Origin: RGIG5612 sp963591145
GTDB taxonomy: Bacteria > Bacillota > Clostridia > Lachnospirales > Lachnospiraceae
Assembly (NCBI GenBank): GCA_963591145.1
Contig: CAVARE010000023.1
Location: 1 to 7,126, forward strand
Direction of reading: 5' to 3'
Length of the DNA stretch: 7,126 bases
Part shown: one piece after another, positions 1-4,462 of the stretch
Position numbering within the stretch: position 1 is the stretch's first letter
Layout of the letters: every line of letters starts with the position of its first letter
The notes under the pieces: generated by a model
What the model saw: only the letters and a program-made list of their open reading frames with translations
What the model was told of the DNA's origin: nothing
Database searches by the model: none
Translations under genes and position numbers: made by a program

Positions 1-169
1 CCGCATCTGATTCTGCCTGCTTCATGATAACTGCTGCCTGGTCATCTGCCTTCTTTTTCTCAGATGATATGATGGCAGCTGCTTCTTCTTGGGCTGACGA
101 GATTATCTTATCAGCCTCTGCATTTGCTTCCTGAGTGATATATTCCAGGATCTTGTCCAATCCACTCAT
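1..169 (-). CDS. ntpE: V-type ATPase subunit E, N-terminal part (runs off the window)
   Basis: Only the first 56 codons are present, starting at the ATG at 169-167; the gene continues past the left edge. The visible protein begins MSGLDKILEYITQEANAEAD and continues as an Ala/Glu/Lys-rich amphipathic helix with no membrane segment. This is typical of the N-terminal half of subunit E. In the family, E pairs with the small G-type subunit (NtpF here) as a long coiled coil, forming the peripheral stalk that holds the catalytic head still against the membrane sector. A GGAGAGGAG ribosome site lies just upstream, in the 17-nt gap after ntpK. Position after ntpK matches the F-I-K-E order of the Enterococcus hirae operon, where C, G, A, B and D subunits follow. 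The call rests on the helix pattern plus strong gene context; the conserved C-terminal domain is not visible. Confidence 0.88.
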   Translation of the reverse strand, partial: MSGLDKILEYITQEANAEADKIISSAQEEAAAIISSEKKKADDQAAVIMKQAESDA

Positions 170-186
170 CTGTTATCTCCTCTCCG

Positions 187-684
187 TTAGAATGCAACAT
201 TTGCTGCACCTGAAATAGCCAGGATTGAAACCAGCAGTGCCAGGATGGCATATGTCTCAACCATTACAGGGAAGATCATCGCTTTACCGAACTGCTCCGG
301 CTTCTTAGCAACAGTTCCGATGGCTGCGGCTGATGCTCGTCCCTGGGCGATGGCTGAAAAATATCCTGCAATGGCAATCGGAAGACATGCACACAGATAT
401 ACGAGACCCTTGCCGACGGAGATATTGCCGTCGCCGCCTAATATTCCGGTCTGTGACAATGTGATAAATCCGATGATCAGTCCGTAGATGCCCTGTGTGC
501 CCGGAAGCAGCTGGAGAACCATGACTTTACCGAATTTGCCGGGATCCTCTGCGATTACTCCCGCAGCCGCCTCACCGGCTACACCTACGCCTCTCGCAGA
601 ACCTGCGCCTGCCAGTCCTACTGCCAATGCTGCACCCAGAAGTGCCAATATTGTACCCATGTCAATCTGTAAAAATTCAATCAT
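187..684 (-). CDS. ntpK: V-type ATPase subunit K (proteolipid c ring, probably Na+-binding)
   Basis: This 165-residue membrane protein forms the rotor ring that carries ions through the membrane sector. It is a duplicated hairpin with four hydrophobic segments at about 11-31, 53-77, 93-115 and 134-160. Both halves share a Gly/Ala-rich pattern (GVAGEAAAGVIAEDP and GRASAAAIGTVAKKP). The ion-carrying Glu is E143 in MVETYAIL; the equivalent place in the first hairpin is Q64 in LLPGTQGIYG, as usual for V-type proteolipids with one carboxylate per four helices. From memory of the E. hirae NtpK structure, the Na+ ligands are L61, T64, Q65, Q110 and E139. Here L60, T63, Q64, Q114 and E143 line up with all five, so Na+ is the likely coupling ion. 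The start at 684 follows AAGGAG, which lies inside the last codons of ntpI; the ntpI stop is one base away, suggesting translational coupling. Confidence 0.96.
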   Translation of the reverse strand: MIEFLQIDMGTILALLGAALAVGLAGAGSARGVGVAGEAAAGVIAEDPGKFGKVMVLQLLPGTQGIYGLIIGFITLSQTGILGGDGNISVGKGLVYLCACLPIAIAGYFSAIAQGRASAAAIGTVAKKPEQFGKAMIFPVMVETYAILALLVSILAISGAANVAF

Positions 685-685
685 C

Positions 686-2689
686 TCAGTTCTCCTTATA
701 TTTGTAATACTTTGTTTTTATGCTATATGGTTCAAATGCTCTGCCGCCGCCTGTATAGAAACGGCTGAAGAATTCTACATATTGCAGACGGTTAGTATGT
801 ACATATGCACCCAATGTATTGATGCCTATATTTATCGCATTTATGATCATAAATACGATTATAAATATTATGATTCCGAATACGCCGCTGCCGAACATCG
901 TTCCTATCATATTGGCAACCGACGAGATAACGCCTGTGGCCAATCCCAGCGCCAGAAGTCTCGAATATGACAGAACGTCTGACAGATAGCTGGTGATGCC
1001 GTATACGGCATATGCTCCCTTGATGAGACGCTTCGGCCAGCTCTTGCATTTAAACTCGCCCATGAATATGACAACCACTGCTCCGACACCCGCAACGATC
1101 AGTCCGATATTGCCTATATTTGCCGGGATGATGGGCTCGCATCCGCCGCCTAAGATATCCATGATCATCTGCATCGACAGGCATTTGATAATAAGTCCTA
1201 TCAAGATCACGTACCAGACGATGACGCCGAACATAAGGCTCATATAGTCCTTCTGCCTGATATATTGATATGCCGCGACTCCCATGCCGGTAAATATATG
1301 GATGATGCCCATAATGAGCGCCAATGACAATACAGTCATCGGATGAGCCGTCATATCCAGCCATAGCGGCTTAACTACTATCTCATGTCCGAAGAAGCTG
1401 CCGCTCACGGAGCTGATCAGATCTCCGAAATAACTGCCGAACAACACTCCGAAGAATATCGCGCTGATGCCGCCGAACATGAACAGCTTCACGTTATTTC
1501 TGAGGCCCTTCTCCATATGCGGATTCTTAAGGAGCAGCACCCCGGCTCCGATCGCTATCAGGAGACCTATGCATGCATCCGCCAGCATGAACCCAAAGAA
1601 TACGAAGTAGAACAGTGAAATCAGGAAGGATGGATCAATCTCCCCCTTAGCCGGCAGCGCATAGGATTCAACAACGCCCTGCACCGAGCTGGAAAATGCA
1701 TTGTTCTTCAGCATAACCGGCACATCCTCTTCCTCGTCCGGATCGCTGTACTCTATCGACAGGTCATATCCCTTAAGTGCCGTCTCCAGCTGCGGGATGT
1801 ATTTCTCAGGAACATATCCCTGCAGCACAAATGTATGCTGCGACTGATGGATACTTCTTGTTACCTGATATTTCTCCTCACGGATTGCCATAAAGTCCGC
1901 ATAGAACTTAATTTCATCCCTGTGGCCTGTGAGACTTTTGATTTCTTCTTCTAGCCGGCCTATCTCATCTTCAATTGTTGAGATTCCCTTCTCAAGGGAT
2001 TCAATCTCCTGCACCGGTGTCAGCTTGCTGCTCACTGAAGGATAGGCAAATCCATTTGCCCTCAGCTGCGAGAACATCAGGTCTCTGTCCTTGATACCGC
2101 ATACTGCAACTATGCAGGTCTGCTCCTTGTCTGAGCTGATTATGCTTATGTCTCTGGCTTCAACCTGTGCTGTGGCTTCATACAAATCCTCCAGTGTATG
2201 AAGCCCCGCCACAGCCCCGATAAATATCGCCGTTTTGTCTGTTCCCGTGGTATCAAGTGGAATGTCCAAGCTCTTCCACGGCAGAAGCATGTCTATCTGC
2301 TGACGGTTTCTTACTATGTCTGATTTCTTCTCCGCGATATCCTTAGACTTATTCAGAATCACTTTTATGATTCCATATGTCTGCTTGGCTGTATCGTGGA
2401 AGGAATCGTATTGCGACTTTTCAATCAAGTCTCTTCCTTTAAACGAGGACAACATGCCCTTCTTGACCGGGCTATATGCGTCAAGTATCTCTAATGCATT
2501 TTCTGCATCATGGATATTCCGCTCAAATTCAGAACTCGGAATCGGCATGTTCTCCTTGTGAAAGACCTCATTATCCTCAATGAAGTTCTGTACTTCCACC
2601 ACGCCCTGGCGCTGTATCTCTTCAAGCACCGCTTTTCTGTTCTGTCTGAGGCCGCATATCGTTATCCGCTTCATGGCCAATACTGCCAT
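686..2689 (-). CDS. ntpI: V-type ATPase subunit I (a subunit, membrane stator)
   Basis: This 667-residue stator subunit provides the ion half-channels beside the NtpK ring. Residues 1 to about 335 are soluble, with helical and coiled-coil stretches near 225-275 (EIESLEKGISTIEDEIGRL). They end in the family-typical block PVMLKN...SYALPAKGEIDPSF at 324-355. The rest is a membrane domain with hydrophobic segments near 353-386, 403-423, 451-474, 484-505, 526-545, 566-595 and 602-627. The essential Arg that faces the ring Glu is R577 in SYSRLLALGLATG; a second conserved Arg is R634 in HTNRLQYVEFF. Length is normal for bacterial NtpI. The ATG at 2689 is preceded by AAGGAGG with 6-nt spacing, and the ntpF stop lies 1 nt upstream. 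M6 (MKRIT) is a possible alternative start but has no comparable ribosome site. Confidence 0.97.
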   Translation of the reverse strand: MAVLAMKRITICGLRQNRKAVLEEIQRQGVVEVQNFIEDNEVFHKENMPIPSSEFERNIHDAENALEILDAYSPVKKGMLSSFKGRDLIEKSQYDSFHDTAKQTYGIIKVILNKSKDIAEKKSDIVRNRQQIDMLLPWKSLDIPLDTTGTDKTAIFIGAVAGLHTLEDLYEATAQVEARDISIISSDKEQTCIVAVCGIKDRDLMFSQLRANGFAYPSVSSKLTPVQEIESLEKGISTIEDEIGRLEEEIKSLTGHRDEIKFYADFMAIREEKYQVTRSIHQSQHTFVLQGYVPEKYIPQLETALKGYDLSIEYSDPDEEEDVPVMLKNNAFSSSVQGVVESYALPAKGEIDPSFLISLFYFVFFGFMLADACIGLLIAIGAGVLLLKNPHMEKGLRNNVKLFMFGGISAIFFGVLFGSYFGDLISSVSGSFFGHEIVVKPLWLDMTAHPMTVLSLALIMGIIHIFTGMGVAAYQYIRQKDYMSLMFGVIVWYVILIGLIIKCLSMQMIMDILGGGCEPIIPANIGNIGLIVAGVGAVVVIFMGEFKCKSWPKRLIKGAYAVYGITSYLSDVLSYSRLLALGLATGVISSVANMIGTMFGSGVFGIIIFIIVFMIINAINIGINTLGAYVHTNRLQYVEFFSRFYTGGGRAFEPYSIKTKYYKYKEN

Positions 2690-2690
2690 C

Positions 2691-3014
2691 TCATGCCTCC
2701 TTGAAATCTAATATCTGCTCTATCACCATCTGAACTGCATCGGATTTCTTCTGATCAAAATTCTTCTGCAGTTGGCCGACCATGGCAACCGCTCTGCCCT
2801 GTGCCGCCTCCAGTGAAGGCTCAAGAGCTTCCCTGGCTCTATCCAGTGTCTGCTGCGCAGCAGTTCTTGCGTCCCTTACAGCACTATCCCAATATCGCTC
2901 TGCTTCTTCCCGCGCTGCTGATATGATCCGCGCACTTTCGTCCTGTGCTTCCTTGATCTTCTGTCTGGCAGCCAGCTCAGATTCTCTTATTCTGTCCAGC
3001 GTTTCCTGTGCCAT
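2691..3014 (-). CDS. ntpF: V-type ATPase small stalk subunit (G/H type, NtpF)
   Basis: This 107-residue, almost entirely helical, charged protein (MAQETLDRIRESELAARQKI...) has heptad-like Ala/Glu/Arg repeats and no membrane segment. It fits the short G/H-type peripheral stalk subunit that pairs with subunit E. It is the first gene of the operon, as ntpF is in E. hirae. The open frame extends upstream to 3065, but the start was placed at 3014: AAGGAGG at 3028-3022 sits 7 nt before this ATG, only about 1 nt before the ATG at 3020, and nothing similar precedes 3065. The family has low sequence conservation, so the call rests on length, coiled-coil character and operon position. The gene overlaps the ntpI ribosome site and stops 1 nt before ntpI begins. 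Confidence 0.9.
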   Translation of the reverse strand: MAQETLDRIRESELAARQKIKEAQDESARIISAAREEAERYWDSAVRDARTAAQQTLDRAREALEPSLEAAQGRAVAMVGQLQKNFDQKKSDAVQMVIEQILDFKEA

Positions 3015-3148
3015 CTGCATGCCTCCTTGTATTGATGGGGAATATGATAATTTTGCTCCGCGCACTTGTCCGCAATTTTAGTGGCTATACAGCCATTTCC
3101 TTCGCTCATGCGACGATTGTTAAAATTTTCCCGAACCGATTTTTCGCC

Positions 3149-3177
3149 AATATAACATCATGATGTATAAATTTCAA
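3149..3177 (-). promoter_or_regulatory. Promoter of the V-ATPase operon
   Basis: On the minus strand, TTGAAA (3177-3172), a 17-nt spacer and TATATT (3154-3149) match a sigma-A promoter well (5/6 and 5/6). Transcription would start near 3142, leaving a leader of about 128 nt before the ntpF ATG. The spacer contains the perfect palindrome ACATCATGATGT. No competing promoter of similar quality was seen in this gap on this strand. Confidence 0.7.
3155..3166. promoter_or_regulatory. 12-bp perfect palindrome in the V-ATPase promoter spacer (candidate operator)
   Basis: ACATCATGATGT is identical on both strands and directly abuts the -10 hexamer. A protein bound here would block RNA polymerase, so it is a plausible operator. 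The regulator is unknown, and the palindrome does not extend beyond 12 bp. Confidence 0.4.
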
Positions 3178-3191
3178 TACACGTCTGTATT
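3176..3191. repeat. Inverted repeat AATACA-CGTC-TGTATT at the -35 edge
   Basis: Six-base arms (3176-3181 and 3186-3191) surround a 4-nt centre and overlap the last two bases of the V-ATPase -35 hexamer. A related dyad, TGTAC-AAGAC-GTACA, lies at 3243-3257; read on the minus strand its centre, ACGTCTTGTA, resembles ACGTCTGTA here. Two similar dyads upstream of one promoter suggest regulator sites, but this is inference. Confidence 0.3.
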
Positions 3192-3242
3192 TTTATGCGT
3201 ACAATTTTTAAACAATATTTTTCAGACTTTTGTTTTTACTTT

Positions 3243-3257
3243 TGTACAAGACGTACA
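3243..3257. repeat. Inverted repeat TGTAC-AAGAC-GTACA in the divergent intergenic region
   Basis: Two 5-base arms surround a 5-nt centre, about 65 bp upstream of the V-ATPase -35. It shares a core with the dyad at 3176-3191. Short arms make chance occurrence possible in this AT-rich gap. Confidence 0.25.
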
Positions 3258-3266
3258 TGGATGATC

Positions 3267-3371
3267 CTATACCCTTGCAATTACCTGCTCTCCTAGCGGA
3301 ATATTCAGCTTTTCTTTCAGGCAATCGAATGACATATATCTGCGCAGCAGATTGAATTTCCCAATTTTTAA
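3267..3371 (-). other. Short protein-like open frame, possible gene remnant
   Basis: Between two in-frame stops the minus strand reads 34 codons that look like real protein: LKIGKFNLLRRYM, then SFDCLKEKLNIPLGEQVIARV and a TAG at 3269-3267. The only ATG (3335) would give 22 residues and has no ribosome site. The mix of charged and hydrophobic residues and the lower AT content than the flanks suggest coding ancestry, for instance the tail of a lost gene. The family is not recognised. It lies upstream of the V-ATPase promoter on the same strand, and the plus-strand promoter of the kinase gene begins just beyond its upstream stop. Confidence 0.25.
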
Positions 3372-3374
3372 CTA

Positions 3375-3403
3375 TTGATATGCTAAAAATTTTGTTTTAT
3401 TAT
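3375..3403 (+). promoter_or_regulatory. Promoter of the shikimate kinase-like gene
   Basis: TTGATA (3375-3380), a 17-nt spacer and TATTAT (3398-3403) form a good sigma-A promoter. The start point would be near 3410, giving a leader of about 55 nt that carries AGGAG at 3451-3455, 9 nt before the ATG. Confidence 0.68.
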
Positions 3404-3464
3404 CTGCCCTGTTATATGAGATTCAGATAAGAATCGTTAAAAACAGATTTAGGAGTCACTCGAT

Positions 3465-4028
3465 ATGAGAGAAGAATATAATTGTAGCGAACTAAACAAT
3501 TCCGGAGCGGAAAGCAAAAGAGACAAGAATATCATCCTGATAGGAATGCCTGGTGTAGGCAAGAGTACCGTCGGTGTCATTCTTGCTAAAACTCTGGGTA
3601 TGGATTTTGTTGATGAGGATATCTTAATATGCAATCGTGAGCATTCTACATTGCCTGAGATCATCAGCGAGAAAGGCATTGATGCGCTGCTTAAGATAGA
3701 AGAACAGGTTGGGCTGACATTTGCCGGCAGCAACTGCGTACTCGCTACCGGAGGCAGCGCAGTATTTTCTGATGCAGCTATGCAGCACCTTAAGAGCACC
3801 GGCATCTGCATATGGCTCTACTCGCCCCTTGACGTAATCGAAGAAAGGCTCGCCCGCGGCTCCAGGGAAAATCGCGGCGTGGCTGCGCCTGCTTCCATGA
3901 CTGTCGAAGATATCTACAATCAGCGTATGCCGCTATATGAGAAGCATGCTGACATTAAGATCGTCTGCACAGGTCAGCCGGAATCTACGGTAGAGAAGAT
4001 CATTGAAACTCTTCAGCGCCAGGCATAA
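3465..4028 (+). CDS. Shikimate kinase-family P-loop kinase (divergent subfamily)
   Basis: This 187-residue cytosolic protein has the shikimate kinase fold signature. A hydrophilic extension of about 21 residues precedes the Walker A loop GMPGVGKST (27-35). The acidic pair follows in FVDEDI (D50, D52), then ATGGSAV (94-100) and RMPLYEKHADI (154-164). In true AroK enzymes, ATP phosphorylates shikimate at the 3-hydroxyl in the chorismate pathway. Here two substrate-contact features differ. The FR motif after helix 3 reads LLK (L75-L76-K77), losing the usual Arg, and the GGG motif reads GGS (96-98). The lid segment RENRGVAAPAS also lacks the common RPLL. I recall clostridial proteins of this pattern being annotated as shikimate kinase, but no other aro gene is nearby, so the substrate is open. 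The start is supported by AGGAG 9 nt upstream; the gene appears monocistronic. Confidence 0.82.
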   Translation: MREEYNCSELNNSGAESKRDKNIILIGMPGVGKSTVGVILAKTLGMDFVDEDILICNREHSTLPEIISEKGIDALLKIEEQVGLTFAGSNCVLATGGSAVFSDAAMQHLKSTGICIWLYSPLDVIEERLARGSRENRGVAAPASMTVEDIYNQRMPLYEKHADIKIVCTGQPESTVEKIIETLQRQA

Positions 4029-4052
4029 GCAAATCTTTTTTGAAAAGTGGCA

Positions 4053-4077
4053 GCTTTATTTCAACGGCTTTATTTCA
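4053..4077 (+). repeat. Tandem 11-bp direct repeat GCTTTATTTCA
   Basis: Two exact copies (4053-4063 and 4067-4077) are separated by ACG, just after the kinase stop codon. No gene or hairpin explains them. The stretch 4029-4138 otherwise shows no reading frame and no clear terminator. Confidence 0.5.
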
Positions 4078-4138
4078 GATCTCATCTACAGCTAATTTCA
4101 TGCCCCATTCTGACCAGGCAGTTTTTCAAAACTTATTA

Positions 4139-4166
4139 TTGACTTAATCCGAAATCATGGTATATT
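4139..4166 (+). promoter_or_regulatory. Orphan plus-strand promoter with extended -10
   Basis: TTGACT (4139-4144), a 16-nt spacer and TATATT (4161-4166) preceded by TGG (4158-4160) form a sigma-A promoter with an extended -10. The start point would be near 4173. No convincing open frame follows before the plus-oriented terminator ending near 4437, so the promoter has no obvious gene. Confidence 0.6.
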
Positions 4167-4168
4167 CT

Positions 4169-4198
4169 ATGCACGGTTAGCTATTGCTAACCATGCAT
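4169..4198 (+). promoter_or_regulatory. Strong dyad or hairpin at the orphan promoter start point
   Basis: ATGCACGGTTAGC and GCTAACCATGCAT are complementary over 12 of 13 positions around a TATT loop. The centre is the dyad GGTTAGCTATTGCTAACC (4175-4192). It begins 3 nt after the orphan -10, so it could be an operator over the start point or a protective hairpin at the 5' end of the transcript. Four Ts follow, so it may alternatively serve as a weak terminator for the upstream kinase gene. Confidence 0.6.
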
Positions 4199-4231
4199 TT
4201 TGACATAAATAACTGTCATGATAGCCAGTGT

Positions 4232-4248
4232 GGTTAGTTTATGCTAAT
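4232..4248. promoter_or_regulatory. Second TTAG-N6-CTAA dyad (candidate operator copy)
   Basis: GGTTAGTTTATGCTAA (4232-4247) repeats the first half of the dyad at 4175-4190 with 13 of 16 bases identical, and keeps the TTAG-N6-CTAA geometry. The two copies are 57 bp apart. TTAG/CTAA half-sites recall DtxR/IdeR-type metal regulator boxes, though the classical box has a much shorter centre, so the link is tentative. Confidence 0.35.
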
Positions 4249-4257
4249 TCATCTGGC

Positions 4258-4292
4258 AAAAAAAGCAATTAAGGTGCCCTCCATATAATTGC
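4258..4292 (-). terminator. Minus-oriented terminator, distal to putP
   Basis: On the minus strand the stem GCAATTA/TAATTGC (4292-4286 with 4271-4265) encloses a 14-nt loop and is followed directly by seven Ts (4264-4258). This is a credible intrinsic terminator for transcripts arriving from putP, as a back-up to the one at 4304-4360. The stem is AT-rich, so efficiency is uncertain. Confidence 0.5.
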
Positions 4293-4303
4293 AAAAGTAT
4301 AAC

Positions 4304-4360
4304 GTAAAAAGAACTGCCACAGCATCTGGTTTTGAGTACAAACGCAAATGCTGTGGCAGT
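4304..4360 (-). terminator. Main terminator of putP
   Basis: A perfect 13-bp stem, ACTGCCACAGCAT (4313-4325) with ATGCTGTGGCAGT (4348-4360), is followed on the minus strand by TTCTTTTTA. The 22-nt loop can add a small GTTT/AAAC inner stem. It lies about 100 nt past the putP stop. On the plus strand the tail ATTCTATTTG is only weakly T-rich. Confidence 0.72.
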
Positions 4361-4369
4361 ATTCTATTT

Positions 4370-4437
4370 GTAACTATTCAAAGCCATGCAAAACTGCTTT
4401 CTGCGAATGTGGTTCTGAATAGTTACTTCTGTTTTTT
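4370..4437 (+). terminator. Plus-oriented intrinsic terminator
   Basis: GTAACTATTCA (4370-4380) pairs perfectly with TGAATAGTTAC (4416-4426). The stem continues inward after one mismatch through AGCCATG/TGTGGTT with wobble pairs. TTCTG and six Ts (4432-4437) follow. On the minus strand no T-run follows the stem, so it faces plus. It would end the candidate RNA and also stop read-through from the kinase gene into putP. Confidence 0.6.
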
Positions 4438-4462
4438 ATATTCAGATCCGCTGGCGGCTCTC

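Larger units (their letters stand above)
4173..4437 (+). ncRNA. Candidate structured small RNA, about 265 nt
   Basis: The predicted transcript from the orphan promoter to the plus-oriented terminator is a chain of hairpins. They are GGTTAGC/GCTAACC (4175-4192), TGACA/TGTCA (4201-4218), GCCAG...CTGGC with an inner TTAG/CTAA stem (4224-4257), GCAATTA/TAATTGC (4265-4292), a 13-bp stem (4313-4360) and the terminator stem (4370-4426). I checked for 6S, SRP and RNase P signatures and recognise none, and no known riboswitch consensus is evident. Two internal hairpins also work as terminators for the opposing putP transcript, so part of the structure has another explanation. This is a hypothesis from promoter, structure and terminator only. 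Confidence 0.33.

Noticed and set aside
245..970. Plus-strand open frames opposite ntpK and the end of ntpI
   Set aside because: They are antisense to well-recognised membrane protein genes, have low-complexity Pro/Ala/Thr or Tyr-rich translations, and lack ribosome sites.
3015..3065. N-terminal extension of ntpF to the ATG at 3065
   Set aside because: The extra 17 residues have no ribosome site, and AAGGAGG at 3028-3022 is spaced correctly only for the ATG at 3014.
3338..3352. ATCTGC-GCA-GCAGAT hairpin as a terminator
   Set aside because: It has a three-base loop and no adjacent T-run on either strand; it lies inside the protein-like fragment at 3267-3371.
4200..4228. Consensus TTGACA at 4200-4205 as a second promoter
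   Set aside because: No -10 hexamer lies 15-19 nt downstream, and the bases are also one arm of the TGACA/TGTCA dyad.
4284..4289. Perfect TATAAT at 4284-4289 as a promoter
   Set aside because: The bases 16-18 nt upstream are A-rich with no -35 match, and the hexamer is part of a terminator stem.
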